The notes: generated by a model not told the origin, from the letters alone. A stretch of 64,000 nt of DNA from Hymenolepis diminuta (GCA_900708905.1 CAADRB010000032.1:984088-1048087), one strand, 5' to 3'. Shown: positions 25,743 to 40,400, counted from the first letter of the stretch. Numbers and translations are program-made.

Positions 25743-26257
25743 ATGTCCCTCAAGTCAGCTGTTCCTCTTATGACCCTTCGACATGACCATAAAGATGGGG
25801 GATGGAATGAAGGGGATCAACAAGTTAACTCTCAACCAATTTCCCGGCGAGTAACTTTCAAGGAGACTGTATCTGTTAGCAGTCCCAGAATGGTTTACCG
25901 TGGATCACCAATTCAAGATAGGATATGCAAACATTTTCGGTCTCGATCGATACCTTCACAGGGATATAGTTCCTCTGACTCCTCAAGTGAAAGTGAGAAT
26001 TCCTCAACTACGTCTTCAGGATCTTCCACATGCACATCGGAAACTTCTTCGTCAACGACCATGTTCCATTCGTCTTCGGAGACTTCATCAATGTGTTCCG
26101 GCGGTTGGGAAGAGGAATTGAAAGTTTTTAACTTTCTCAAACACTCATTCTCTTGGGACGTCTTCAGTAAGTTTATTAAATTGTCCCTTTTTCTCTTCAA
26201 TTTTGTTCTCAAATCGAATTTTCAGGCGTGTCGACTTTCCAACAAACTCCGCACTAG
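25743..26257 (+). CDS. Small serine-rich protein with PP1-docking RVxF motif (possibly PPP1R15-like)
   Basis: Two exons, 25743-26166 and 26226-26257, joined by a 59-nt GT-AG intron (GTAAGT donor, TTTTCAG acceptor), give 151 residues ending at TAG 26255-26257. Residues 35-39 read RRVTF, a canonical protein-phosphatase-1 docking motif, in the context RRVTFKETVSV. A basic DRICKHFRSRS segment follows, then about 45 residues very rich in Ser/Thr/Glu (about 75-118, many potential CK2 sites), then GGWEEELKVFNFLKHSFSW. The order RVxF-E-V, then G-x-W-E-E and an aromatic/basic helix, resembles the C-terminal core of PPP1R15 (GADD34/CReP), the eIF2alpha phosphatase adaptor. The spacing is unusual because of the serine-rich insert, so this is a suggestion only. 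Support for a real gene: promoter boxes upstream, a clean intron, and AATAAA at 26384. The longer unspliced reading (to 26270) is the alternative. Confidence 0.62.
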
Positions 26258-26383
26258 CGAAGTATTATAATATTATTCACAACTGAATACAAAACATTTG
26301 GATAATTCATGATAAACGGAAAAATTTCGATCAGAATTTCAACTAGACATCAAATTGAGTTGGCTTTATTCATGCTTATGGCT

Positions 26384-26389
26384 AATAAA
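26384..26389 (+). terminator. Polyadenylation signal of the serine-rich gene
   Basis: AATAAA about 127 nt past the stop at 26257. Confidence 0.5.
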
Positions 26390-29300
26390 TACGGAGTTAA
26401 GGAATTGAAAATGTTTCCATAATTATAAGTTTTAAACGTTTCAAAACGTTGTTCTATTAAAATTTGATATATGCATTCTTTCAAATGAAGGTTACATATT
26501 GTAATTCCTTTTTCATTTGAAAAATTGTTTTTAATTAGGTTTTTCTATTGAGTGCAAGGAAAATTCTAGTATTTGCAAAAAATCCTGCTCAATGTTTACC
26601 GATCCACTGTTTTAAACAATTTAAAAGGAAATAAGTTTATGGAATTCAGGGATTGTTTTTTGTAAGATTTTCTAAGTTAAGAACTAATTTTGAAAATTTT
26701 TCCGAAACTTCTCAATTTATTAAATTTTATTTACATTCATAAATATATATTTCAAACATGATTTAATCTTGAGAGTCGCCACTCGGCAAGCGGTTGAGGC
26801 TCTGAAGTTTTCCTTTTAATATTCTTAACAAACTTAAGATCTTATTCAGGGATTCTTTCAAATAAAGGCTTGATTTGACTGAGAGGCGCAAATTTTTGAA
26901 ACTGACTCGAAATCGGTCGAAAGAGTATTGAATAGACCAGAACAGAAGAGCACATAAACCGTGCTAAGTCAACTGTGTATTTGATAAGTAATCCTGGAGA
27001 CAAAATATGAATTTTGAATTCTGTATCGTGAAATAATGAATTTTGCATCAAGTGAGTATTTTATAATACAGAAATCAAATAACATAACTCTTTTGATCCT
27101 CGCTTTTGCACCCTTCCCTTGCCCCAACTACTATTGGACTTTATTTACCCGATTTCAGTTGCTTCTTTACAAAAAATTGCGAAATTTCCGTCACTGTTGT
27201 GGGTTATAATAAAAAATACAGTTTCTCTAACCGGCAAATGAAAATTTCATAATCAAAAAATGGGAAATAGTAGACGTTTATTAGACATAAGTCTGTAGAT
27301 TTAACAATGCATGGTTACTTCTATAGTTTTATCAATTCATTCTAGATATTTCAAACAATGACTGAAATTGTAAAACTGTTCCCATTTGGGGGAATTAATA
27401 TTAAGCTCCTGTTTTCTTTGCAGCATCAAGTATGTCTTACTAATAGTTACATGTGTATTAAATCCAGGTCGACTTGAATCATCCATTCCTTAAAGCTCCT
27501 TTTGTGGCAATTTAGTTATAATAATTTCTGTCAATGAAATTAATTAAACACTTCTTTAGAATTCAAACAAATTTTAAAATTGTCTATATAATTCAGAGGA
27601 ATATTGACATTCCTATTAGTTATTCGGTGACATTCGTTAGGATGGCAACCCACTCCCTAAATTTATAATGTTATAATATCTTTTAAATATTATTATATAT
27701 AGTATTTCTTGAATAAATATTTATAAAGTATTATTAGTTTGTTTTTAAAATATCGTCGCGAAAAGTAAAAAATCCAAATATATTGCCTTGAAATATTTAC
27801 CTAAGGGGGATAGCCGACAGGTTTAGTAAAACAAAACTTTTAACAGGTTCTAACATTACTAAACACGATTTCAATCTCTTTTTGTACCTGGCCATGTTTT
27901 GGCTGCGCCTCATTCCCAGAATGCTTTCTGAAGAATTGTGCAAACTAAAACGGCTAAAATATCATCTTAAACACAGTAGATCTTAATCAAATGACATTGC
28001 TAACAATTTATTTGAAATTAAAACGAACAATTACAAATTAAGACGTAAAAATGCCCTGCTTAAAATATGATTCATTTCCACTATCTCGCAATATGAAATA
28101 GTGGCAAATTTGCATTCATTCATATGTTTTTGCTCAAAATGTTCTTATTCTCTTGATACTCATGTAAGTTATATAAATATTGCATTTTGGATACAAGCCA
28201 TTGAAATGAGATGTTCGCTTTCATCCCGCCGTCCGTAAACTGCATTTTTTTCCTATTGACTACTCATCGAAAATCCTACCCCTTGCCTCAACTATGTTGG
28301 GCTGTTTTTATTCTGTTTTTACTGTACAGTGCGGCTTCGCTAATGATGAAGGAAGTAGAATTAACCAGGCTGCCGGTATCCTATTCCGCGGCGATTTAAA
28401 CGGGAATATCTGTATTAAAGAAGAGCTTTTTTATCGGGATGATCTTAAAGATAAGTCAAGTTTAAGTTATCGGGTACCATTATAAATATCAAGAATAAGG
28501 TTATTATAATGTAAATATCAGAGCCATTGATACAGATGGAACTTTTATAATGAAATCTTTATTTACCATTTGGATATTCTCGTTTGGCCAACAGTCATTT
28601 CAAGATTAAAAAATCAAAGGAGTGTTATTTAAAAGAATTAAAATCTTATAAAATATCACAATACATGTTAATTAGAGAAAATAAGGGATTGTTAAAAATA
28701 TTATAAAAATGAATTTCAGATGAAAGACATTTTCAAATTTTATCCGATTTTCATCCACTGAGAAGAAACTCAATGTTGTCCGACAAGATGCTTTCAGTAT
28801 TACATTTTAACGATAAGAAAGATTTCTGGGTGTTATTCTTTCCTCAACTGTCTTAGTCTTCATATAGGTCAAGCCTTGTCCCCCTATTAGTTTAAACAAA
28901 TAAGTTCTTTTTCATTACACATATTAAGTTAAATCGGAAGCCATTAATTGGACAAAAGACCCAAAGTTCTCCTCTATTCAGAAATCTGTTGTTAGTATAG
29001 AAACTGAAAATTATCATAATTTTTATTATTTTTTTGATCGATTGGCAGTTATCATTTATTATTGAAGAAGAAATAGGTAATGAATACCCTCGCATTGTTA
29101 TGCTTTGCTTTACTCACTACTCCCCACGCTCTCAAAAAGGGGACAGTTTGATTCACCTTATCATTATAGCAAACAGTAAATAAACCCGTTAGCTCACAGT
29201 TAGTTAGTATAATAACTTTTTCACATCTCCACAAATTTGCTATTTCTAGTAGAGGAGCCAATTTGGTAAATTATCTTTTTATAAACTTTCCATAGTGTGT

Positions 29301-31180
29301 ATCTATCTAATCCATTCCTTCAGAAAGTTAATTACAAAAAAATGTTTCTAGCATGAACAATAAATAATTATAATCAAAAGTATATTTCGCAAATATTCAG
29401 GTTACTGGTACTGAGATATTCTAGTAATACTAATGATAAATGTGCATAGCCTTTATTTTTTTTGGTGATTAAAGGAATCGTCCTACAAGTCAGATGTCAT
29501 TTGACGTAACGGTTTGTTGAATTCTCCAATCAAGAGTCCTTTTTCAATTCTGCGGATGAAATCACAACTGAATTTCTAAATAGACATTTGTATTTTGACG
29601 CTTAATCGATTTTAAGTTAATTACTGGAAATCATAGGACCAACAAAAGTGAAATTCTAACAATATGGTCTTAATCCTTTTATAGAGATGACATTTTGAAT
29701 ACTTACTGATCAAGCAAAAATATGCAATCTTCTCATGTTTGTTGCGAAATTTGATATAAAATGTTAGCATTCTCCATCTTGAATAAGTGGATATTCAAAT
29801 TTGGCCAGAGTTACTACATGCCCTAGTCACTAAATATGCATCTTTTATCAGCCTATGATTCTTCCGTTCCCATAGATAGGCAAAATAGGAAACAAATAGA
29901 CAATAATTTATGAAATAAAAAAAATATTTAGAAATTGGAAAAATATCTATTTACTGCCTGTGGAAAGGCTAAATTTTATTTTATTCGTGGAAAGCATCTG
30001 CTCAGATAGAAAGGTAAAGAGAATTGAGTGGAACTCACTAGATTGAACTCCGGTATAGTTTTTTTCTTCCAGTAAAAATTTATTATTTTTTGATCAGCAC
30101 CAATTTATGGATGCATCATAGTTGAGACGCCCTTTTTTCCTTTGCTCTCTTTTACATTTCGCTACTCCTCTGTTGGATTCTTTTGTTGAAAAATTGTTAC
30201 AAAATGATTGACTGCAATAAATTATACATAAAAATAATTATTTAATCTAGAAGCCTCGAAAGAACCAAGTCATAGAGATGAAATCCAAGTATGTCACTAT
30301 CAGTTAACTTGTCATATGCAAGTTCTATGGGAGTTTTTCATTTAAGAATGAGAATAGTTTAAGCTGAGAAAGTTTACTGTGCTAACGGCACTTCCAGTTC
30401 TGCTAACTCAGCTTCAACGGGATAGAAATAAAAGAGAGTTAGTAACAGAGTATTTTGAATGGAGAAGATAAGCAAGGAGGCAGCTATCATCTAAATAGCA
30501 AGCTGTAAAACTGATTCAGAGAATCTCACAATGTAGGCAGTAGATAGCAATCAAAACCGATAAATTGCTTATAGATTTGGAGAGTGAGTTATACGCCTAA
30601 ATTTGTGAGGAAGGCAATTAATCGGATAAAAATTGTACCATAGATTTGGAATAAAATTCCTACTAGCTCTCAGTAGAGGAGTAATCACTTATCATTTGGT
30701 ACATGGCATGATCGTAGTTTATAATATGCGCAGATAATAGATCGTCTTTAAAGGAGCTGTAATACGCTAAAGCTGTGGCATAATAAGCATAATCATTATT
30801 GAACATTAGCCTTAACTGTTATTAATTACATCTGCTACATTGATCCAATGAAATGGCACAAATCCCGAACAACGTTTGTTTCCACTCCGCATATTATAAA
30901 TCATTTTCTGGTTGGTTAAAAAGGGCTCCTTCATTAATGAGAAAAAGGCAGAGGCTAAATTGTGATTTTCTCTTTTTGTTAGTGATCGGAGGTTTAGTCA
31001 GACCTGGATATTAACAAATTTCTTTTATGAGGTAATCAAGTGGGAAATGAGTAAGCTTTATGCAATAGTTGGCTAAAAGTAAAATTTTCTCAAATATAAA
31101 ATGTTTTATTGTTATTATGTAATTATATGGTGCCATCTAAATAACCAAAATAGCAAAAGAACCCAGTAAGAAATAAAAAA
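26390..31180. other. Non-coding stretch
   Basis: AT-rich, with no supported exon. A short GC-richer patch near 28320-28400 follows a good acceptor-like CTGTACAG but could not be tied to any gene. Confidence 0.45.
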
Positions 31181-31189
31181 AGTGTCTGA

Positions 31190-31440
31190 AGAGGAGTATA
31201 AAATGAAATCAGGAAATCAGATGTCTTCCTATGTAAATTAAAAAGATTCAACTGTCTATGTCCTCATATGGAGCACGATTACTAAATGATACAATGATCA
31301 AACTTCATGATTTGACCCCCGGATTTCTGAGTGATTTCGCGTTTGCGATATTCTGATCTCATTGACCAATTGAATTATCTGAATGGTCACCCATGACTTT
31401 TATTCACTTTCATTTTTGCTGCCATAAACAAGTTGATATG
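31190..31440 (+). repeat. Dispersed repeat R1, long copy
   Basis: Shares the head GAGGAGTATAAAATGA with 48585 and 56200. It then has the core CCGGATTTCTGAGTGATTTC followed by ATTGACCAATTGAATTATCT. Confidence 0.5.
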
Positions 31441-33319
31441 ACTAGCAAGGACATTTAAAACGCAGAACAAACGCAGTAAATGAAATGTAATATTGACCCT
31501 TTCTTTTACTTCTTTCAAAACTGCTGCAAATTTTCTACGACAATGAGTTGAGTTAATTTGTTTTAGTAATGCGGTTGTTTGAGACTGTCACTAGTTGGGC
31601 TTGTTACTAACAAGGTGGTTCAGAGACTGTTATTGTCAGTTATTTTTTTCAAAGTTGCTCCTTGTACTTCTATTCCTTCATTCCTTTTCGTTAAACTCTT
31701 CCGTCACAAAAAGTTAAGGATAGAGTGAAATGAGGAAAGTCACCAGTAATCCTGATGGTTTTGGAGATCGAAGCGATATTCTCGTAATTCATATTTTGTG
31801 CTAAAGTAGAGTTTTCACCGAATTATTTTAATCCAGTTTCGTTCATATTAACTAGACCTGAAGCATTTGAGGCGGTTAAATTTGGCAGTGTCACAGAGTA
31901 TCTTATTTTTAAGAGCAAAGGTTTAGCATTCTTAAGGATTACCGTAATGATTCTCTTATCAAAACTGGTTTGATACACTGTCAGAGAAAATATATCTGAA
32001 CTTTTAGAAGCAATCTTACAAAATCTGGAGCCATGAAGGAGCTCAGGGTAATGAAGCACTAATGGAGGTTTAAAATATATATGAAAGGGCAATACCGTGC
32101 TCAACTTCGTCCTCCTTCGTTATATTCTATGATGAAAATTATGACATACTGGTTTGAATATTAACTTGTCAATCTTTATTACATAACTGAATAATACATC
32201 TGCTACCGTATGAATTTAAGTGATTTCACCAAGGTATTTACCCTCATAGTTGATATGAACTTTCAAAGATAATTCAAATAGGAAAAAAGTTCGGATATCT
32301 GGTTTGATTGTCCTTGTTTTTATTTTCATTTAAAGTTTCACCTATGAGATCAGGACGATATGTACTTCTAGTGCCCTATAAAAGAAATGATTGGTTAAAA
32401 CGCAAAATATCTCAGTGTCTTCCCCGAAGTTGACCTTCAGTTCAAAACGAACTCAATTTCAATTCATTTAGAAAGCAGTAAAACGAGGCAGAGGAAGCAA
32501 AAATCACAAACCATGGGTGCCCGACCTCTATATCTTTTCCAAAAATCAACATTATAGCTTTGCATTCAGCTTTCCGTAAAGTATAATTTATTTTGCCTTT
32601 ATGGATAAAAGGAAATATTATGATTATAAAACGACGTAAAATAGAAGCATTCGTCCGACATTTTTGAAGCATTAATTATTATAATCAGCGTTTTTTAAAT
32701 AGTTAGCAAATTACTGAAGTTTTTATTTTAAACCGCACTTAAATGTCGAAAATTGTCATTTAAGACTTTAAAAAATTTTCAATTTATTGGAGTGAAAAAC
32801 TGACTTCATTTTCTCATTCGCCTTCAAGGAGAGAAGACTTGGTAAAATTTGAAGAAATATCAAAAGGATAAAAATTATTACAAAAGGGAACCAGAAATTG
32901 CCGCACTGGCGTTAGTATACCATACCTGTACTACGCATATTAATGGTAAAAGACCAATTACATTCCACCAACCTCTTTTTTATTACTTTGGATTAATCAC
33001 ATATTTAATGAAATAAATAGATGTCAGCCAAAAATTTTACATTATATTATGGTTTGTTAAAATTAAATTATTAATCGACAAATCACTTCGTGGATTCACT
33101 TTGACCTCGATTCTCCGTCAAACTTTTATCCTTCTTTATCGTGGCTCTCAAATCACCATAAAGCTCACTTCTCCTTTTAAATAATTTAAAAACAAATGCC
33201 GAGTTTTTAATGTCAAAATATAAAATAAATCATTTCATATAATTATCCGTTACAATGCAAAAAATCTTTTACAACTTCTTATTATGAGGTAATATCCGAA
33301 TACGCGAAATAGTAAAACA
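31441..33319. other. Non-coding stretch
   Basis: AT-rich; nothing recognised beyond short open frames without splice support. Confidence 0.4.
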
Positions 33320-33610
33320 GCAGGATTGAATTGAGTATACAATGATATCAGAGTATCACGATTCTCACATAATTTGAATTCTAGAAATGTCGAATTCTTT
33401 TCCTTCTGATTAGAGGCGTAGTTCATATTGCAACATCCACATTACCCAAAGTTCAAGTTTCAAGATTTGATCCCTAAATTTCTGAGGGAATTAATGTATC
33501 CGACATTTAGAGTCTATTGGTCAGTTAATTTAATTGGACGATTGGTCCATTGGTTCATCACTATTTCTATCCATCTGTACCTGAATAGGTAGATGAGGCT
33601 GTAAGATTCA
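33320..33610 (+). repeat. Dispersed repeat R1, long copy
   Basis: Head GAGTATACAATGATATCAGA. Core TTGATCCCTAAATTTCTGAG, then GGTCAGTTAATTTAATTGGA followed by CGATTGGTCCATTGG. Confidence 0.5.
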
Positions 33611-34407
33611 TTCTACTATTATTATTCTAAGTTATTCGTAACTCTGAGGACGATGGCAAATTTTCTTACATTTGCTGGAGGTCATTTATCTTAAAAATGT
33701 GTGATTTTACTAAAATACTACAGTCTTGCTCAAAAATTCACGAAAATAATAATTTATAAATAAGAAATATGTTTTATTCGTATTTTTATTGCTAAAAATA
33801 TATTTGGAGCACAAAGTTTAGTCAGTTTACTTTCTCCGTTTATATTAGATCTCTAAAAATTACAGCAATTTATTAACTGATGAAATTGGCAGAAAATAAT
33901 TGAATGTATGAAGTCGCATTTTTGAAGAAAGTAAAATCTTGAGGTAAGTGAAATATATGTGTTTATGTTTCCAAGTAGCCCATGTTTAACAAATGGACGG
34001 AGATTAAGCAATGCGATTTCTTACCGCTTAAATTAACTCTGTCCAGAAAATGCGATTAAAGATATTTCTTCAAATAAACAATTTTTAGTCTTGTAAGTAA
34101 TTGGGAGCCGTCCTCGGCTCAAAGAGAACATATGTGTATTTTAATAGCCAAATATATAAATTCCAATTTATTTCTTTTTTCTAATTAAATCATTCCTCGA
34201 GATTTTTGGAAGGCAATCAGTTTAATGAAGACGAGCGTTGCAGCGAATAACGGTTGTGAAAGACGTAGATTTGCACTCGCTTGCATTTTCTTTATCTCAT
34301 CCAATTCAAATTTGTTTACTTACAGAACAAAGCGCACGATAAAAATGACCAAGCTTAAAAGGTTTTGTGATTATACCACTCCCAGATTTAGGGTTTCAAG
34401 ACTGTTT

Positions 34408-34468
34408 AGCTATTTTGGCTATTAGAAAAATAAGGTCTGCCCGGCTTTTTCTAATAGCCGAAATAGCT
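34408..34468. repeat. Near-perfect 23-bp-stem hairpin
   Basis: Arms 34408-34430 and 34446-34468 are complementary at 22 of 23 positions; the one exception would be a G-U pair in RNA. They are separated by a 15-nt spacer (TAAGGTCTGCCCGGC). Size and shape resemble a small pre-miRNA or a palindromic MITE remnant. Pairing fades outside the 23 bp. Confidence 0.75.
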
Positions 34469-37400
34469 GAGTAATGCTAAATAACGTAAGTATAACATAG
34501 CAAAGCTCGCTATACCTTTACCACTTGTTTGAAGTTTATATCAAATTTCTATGTTTATGCGCATCGAATGTTGCCATTTCCCTTTTTGTTTAACTGTGCC
34601 CCCCCCTTTTTTTATTGAAAAGGTATATTTATGGATTTTTTTATTTATAATTTTCTCCTCTAGCATGCCTATCCTATTAAAGTATTTAATGATCAACTTT
34701 TTTAACTAAGAGGCTGATAAATATCTTTTACTTTATGAGATAGAGCGAAAGGTTTAAACTAAAGAGTGATTTGCAATCGCAGGCTCTTCGATATGCCACT
34801 TACCTTAAAAGAAACTTCTCATTATTGCGTGTTCGATGAAGAGTCCTTTTGAAGTTCACAGACGCCATGTTAAGAAAAAGGAGCTGTCATGTGTACAAAC
34901 ACATCAAATTAACCTTTAACTATGACAAATACAATTATTGTTAGTTCTTCTGTCACTATTCTTCAAATTTTTAACAAAATCAATTAAATATTCAAATTTC
35001 GCATGAAATATTTTAGCTTCTAAACTTCATGTCTAAAACTGTTTTGTTTTCTAAACTTCTTTAATAATAAAATTTTGCAAGAACTTTAGCTATAAAGTTT
35101 TAGTAAACATTAAAGTTGGAAGTTAAAATATCGGATATCATCCTAAAAAATTTAAATAGATCACATATACAGTATTTAAAATAATCTACGCTGCAATTTT
35201 ATTTTTACATTTAATGAAATTTTTCTTTACAAATCAATCGAATCTTTCCCAAATTGGAAATTTTAAAAAAACCATGTTGGAATTTGTTTTATTTTAATAA
35301 AATATATGGTAGGCTACGTCTTTTTAAAAAGCGAAAAGTGATTGTTATAACCTTATTAGCCGCCCAAAATGGCCTACAACAGCTAGAACTCAATAAAAAC
35401 ACGGGATTAAGCAAACTTTTGCAATTTACTTAAAATTATACCAAACATCGACCGCGTACTTTAACATATTTTAATGAATATGCTGATTTTATGAATAATT
35501 AACAGTATATTATCAATCAAATTATTTGGATAAAAAGTGTTTGCCTCTATTCAACGTGAATGAAGGTTTTAATGTGATCAAATTAACCGTTCTGGTTTCT
35601 GCTAATTAATTTAATCAACTTTTCTCTTTCTAGTGCTGTAATTAAAACCCATAAATAAAGAGAAAACAAACTTCTGATAGGGAAATAACCATACATACAT
35701 AAAGTCATAGTATTTAAGTTAAAATATGTCGACAAAATCGGAATAATTCCTCGATAAAACAAACGCATAGATGATAATTCCTGCAATTTACATTTCTTGA
35801 AGAGTGAATACTTAACGTTGTCTAAGTGAATCTGCTACAGTTCTTCGGAAACATGATATTTAATGTGTCCCTGTGACATAATGAAAGCATTTAGATTTGG
35901 TAAATCCGTCAAAATCCACAAGGAATACCTGTAATAATTAATACTTGATAAGAGGAGTAACAGAATGACATTTTGTAGAGGAAGTTATATCACACTCCTT
36001 TTGTCTGAACTGAGTGCCGGATATTTGTTTTCCATAATGCTTCTAAACAATAAACTTAAATCCAATTGTCTCGAAGGTAAAAAGTCACGAGATCAATGGA
36101 CATTTATCTAGTCAAATGTAGTGATAGGATTTGCCAATCTTACTGTCTATTAGCTGTCAAAATACAAGAGCGCTAGAATGAAAATGGTCATGATACAATT
36201 TGCCCTCTCGCTGCTTCTATTAATAGACATGGAGTGTCTCAGATTTTATTGCCATTAAGTCAGTTGTCACCTCCAAGATTTTATTGTCTCAAAATTTCTT
36301 CTAAGTGCAACTTCAAAATTGCAAATTGTAATTCAAAGTTGAGGGATTAATGCGTTATCGGTCACGAGGCCATTTTTCAAGGTAAAGTTCGATAATATAA
36401 AAATAATTAGAAAATAACTGCGCGTTTAATATTTTTTATTTTAATAGATTTCTATAAATAAGGACAGTTACCAGATGAAGAATGACTTTTATTAATGCAC
36501 AAGCCTACAGTCGCCACTGGGATTGCGCCAAATTCGACATTGTCAAGACTTCTTGTCATTTTGCATGCATAAATAATTTTAAATTTTTAAACGAGTTATT
36601 TATTTATTGTATGCTTTACTTAGTGCGCAATTTACTTTATGGCTATCTTTTATTCGAGAAACTGAAACTTGTATTCAACAAACCATTTCTTTTCATCCTG
36701 AACAATTTGAGATGAAGGACTTTTTCTGATATTAAAATAAGTAGATTTGGTTCGTGAATTTTCGTTCTTGTCCTCCACTCTAAAATCAAAAAATTACCTT
36801 TCGAAAATAATATCTCGCATGCCCTGAATATGAAAGAGACAAGAAGCTGCTGTAAAATTTATTATTCTCGAAAGTCAATTCTTCTTACTTTTCCTTCCTC
36901 ACTCTTTGGTAAATCTAATATTAATTTCCAAATCGTATTTAGTACGAACCACAACTACTCGTTTTTCTGTAGGATGCATTGTTTAATTAATAAGCTTTCT
37001 AATAGAATAAGTGGTCTAAATGAGCCGAATTCCAAGAGGTGTGGTACTTATGAAACTCCCTTGGAGGTTTTATTGTTAGAATTTCTCGGCTGATAAAGTT
37101 AACAAATAAAACTGAGAACGGAGCTATTTATAATGAATTCGAGTTATATTATTACGTTAAAGATAGAATTTCCGGCGCACTCGCCAAATGCCATGATCCG
37201 AAGCGTCAATGATCACCTAAGTCAGATCTAATACGTAATTTGGATTCAAACTTTTGATAGACATTGAACCAGTTTATTTGAAGCTACATTTATCAAATTG
37301 CATAGCATTAATTAAAATCATAATTTTCAAGCCTGACGATGTATTATCGGAAATCGATTTCTCGCCTGCATTTAGGCACAAATGGTCCAAAACCAACCGG

Positions 37401-40400
37401 ACGAATTTCCCTTTTTTTAAAGAAATTCCCACTGAATGTATTCCCTAGACCTGTTTGCCCGGTTCTCCTTTATGCCCACCATGATGCAAAGCAACTTCTG
37501 ACCTTAGTAGCTCTCTCATCTCGCAAAACAGTACCGGAGCATTAATCTTAGACTTGTCAGACAAAATGTCCAAAATATACTGTCTCTAAGTAAAGAGCAA
37601 AAGAAATATTCTGGAATTGAGATATATTGCTACTAATAATTGAAATTATTTTATTACATTTATTTTAAGGAATTTGAAGTTCATTTATTTGATCCTTTAT
37701 TAGCCCATTTGTCAGCTCAGGCAGCCTCGTTTATCGCCTGATTTATCATGCCATACAGGAGACGCTTAGAAGTTATATTAAATAAACATTACATACTATT
37801 GAAATAAATATTTCACTCTCAACAGTTATTCAAAATTCCAAATGCATCAGTTCAAAGCAGTGCTAAGAAATGCACAAGAACAGAAATTATACTACCAGAG
37901 GTAATGTAAAAAGTGTTCATTCTCTCAATTATGGTTGAATCAAATTTAGACCATAGTAATCGCGGAACGAGTATTGTCATTATTTTAACCTGTTGAAATT
38001 CACTTTAATACATTACTAGTCTCATCTGACTTCTTCTGTCCGTAGGATGATGCAAATAAATCAGGTTGGCACATTCAACAGCTTTTAAGTTTTGAATATC
38101 ACGAACGTTTACGCATTTGGAAATTTGAAATTACTACATTACACGGTGAAGTATATTCAATTTTGAAGGGTATATAGTTCTAAGGATCAAAAATTTAGTT
38201 TAAATAAACTCGTAATTATTATTAAATACTTCTACTTCCCGCTGCATTGCATGTTGAACGGTTTAGATGCTTCTTCCTCATTAAAAATTTTACAGTTTTG
38301 CTCTGTTTTATTATGGTTAGTATTGCTACTCATTTCTACTCCCCATTGTTCCAATTTAAGGCGTAATTAACAAAATAATCAGCCTTACTTTTAAAAGCAT
38401 GCGCTGAATTTTAAACTTACAGCAATTACCTTAATCTTTGATTGTACTTTTGTTTAAATTTTGCAGTTTGCTGAAAAGTAAGCCACTTTTTTTCTTTTTA
38501 ATGTCAGAATAGCAGAAAACGTCACTTTTTAATGACCTTATGATTTCAAATCCTGCAAAACTTTTTCAGCAATCCTTGTAAATTATCTTCCAAGTCACAT
38601 TGCTAAAAAATTTTATAAAGGTCTCTGAAAATGTAAGTAAAAATGAATTATTTTACTCATTAATTTCTCACTAACTTACTTCAGTAAAATGATTTTCAAA
38701 TAAACAAAAACGATTCAATGGATAAATTTTCGATGTTTTATTCTGCATATTCAATTTTTTTAATAAAAGATTTTGATTTGACAATAGCCATGTTATTTTG
38801 AATCAACTAATTATTCAAATATTATTAAATATTAAATTAAAAAATTTTTTTAATTTAACTAAATTGTAAAAGAAGCTCAAAATGTCGCATTTTACTGAGG
38901 CTCTTTATTCCAGGGAATATAAATTTGCTATGAATTGTGAAGCCGTGAAGAGTTTCTAGCATCAATCCCAAGTTTTTAATATTTAAAGCCTCAAGTTTAC
39001 TTTATTTAATCTCGTCAATTTTAAATATACAAATTGGGTCTTGTTGAAATTTCAGAAACATATAGAAAATAAAACAATTCTTCAAATAAATTAAAATGTT
39101 GAAATATTAACCTTTATTTCATTAAATAATCTATCCAGATTTTATTATTTCTTTATATTAATGTGCCAGCAATAAAGTTGATATTTAAAAAGTCGTCTTA
39201 TGCAGGAAATTGGAAAAAAGTTGCAATACCAACTTTTTTTGTGTAGACAGGGCGGAAATAGCAGCAAGTCTATTGGATAGGAGAAAGTTGCATTTACCGA
39301 CTGCAGAAATGTTTCCCAAAAATCGTGTTACTTTAATCACATAAAATTCAAATAATTAATTGAACTAGACGCTCCAGTAAAAATGTACCCTTTTCAGAGA
39401 TACACTAATCCAAAATTAGCTTAATAAGAGATTTTATAAGATGTGGAAGCATTGCTTCAACTTTATCAGACATCATGTAAGCAAATCCCTTAAATGGAAT
39501 AATCAGGTGCATTTTTGCAGCAGGAAATACTAAGGAAAAAAGTGGCAACCTTTTGACAGATCATAATTGTCAGAACCAGAAACAGTGATTCAATCAGTCT
39601 GACAATTTGTTCATGCTCCTTTTCAACTTAAGTTGATTTAGCTCCGTTTTCAAATTGATTTCGGTTACATTAGTTACTTCTCCATCCAATTCTGCCTGGA
39701 AATTCAAGAATCACTATATTTACATAGTGAAGGTCCAATACTTAAGTATTAACTTTTAAATTAATAGACAAATGGGTTTAGGCCTCACCTGCTTGACAAT
39801 AGTAAAAATTTTTGTTGTATTCTGAGTTAGCCTGCTAGGCCTAACTTAGTAGCATTGGTAATATATTATTCCAGCAAAAGAGGATAGAAGTCTCAAGATT
39901 TGAATAACACGCACAATGCACTGAATGGTACTGCCATTGAAAATGAATATATGTAGGTCTTACACACTCAGAGATGCATTAATGGAGTTTACACACAGAC
40001 AGACAGGCAGGCTAGACATGCAGCTCTTTATATACGAAACGGAACAAAGTCAGTGTGGCCAATAAGGTAATTGACCAATAGTGAACATGGAATGACATAA
40101 TAGAAAGGAGTAGCAGGCAAAAAATTGGTAATAGATCACTTATTTAAATTACCGCAATTTCAATAGATTAGATTCAGATATAAAATTAATCGGGGACCCT
40201 TTTCTAACAACTTGTATTTTCTATGTAATTTTTTTACATCTTCATTTAAGATTTCATGTATTTGTAAATATTTATTTGAAAATCCCGATGAGGACTTTTC
40301 TATTCCTGTCATTTTGTTAATATTAAGATCTTCGATTAACTCCTAGGTGTTTCAATTATTTTGTCAAGCATTCAAAGGTATTATGAATTTGAAATTTAAG

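Noticed and set aside
25913..26212. Minus-strand 99-codon frame opposite the serine-rich gene
   Set aside because: Serine codons read backwards give acidic codons. The plus frame has promoter boxes, an intron and a poly(A) signal; the minus frame has none.
28294..28485. Exon-like frame after a CTGTACAG acceptor
   Set aside because: Hydrophilic and slightly GC-richer, but two frames compete, no donor is convincing and no family fits.
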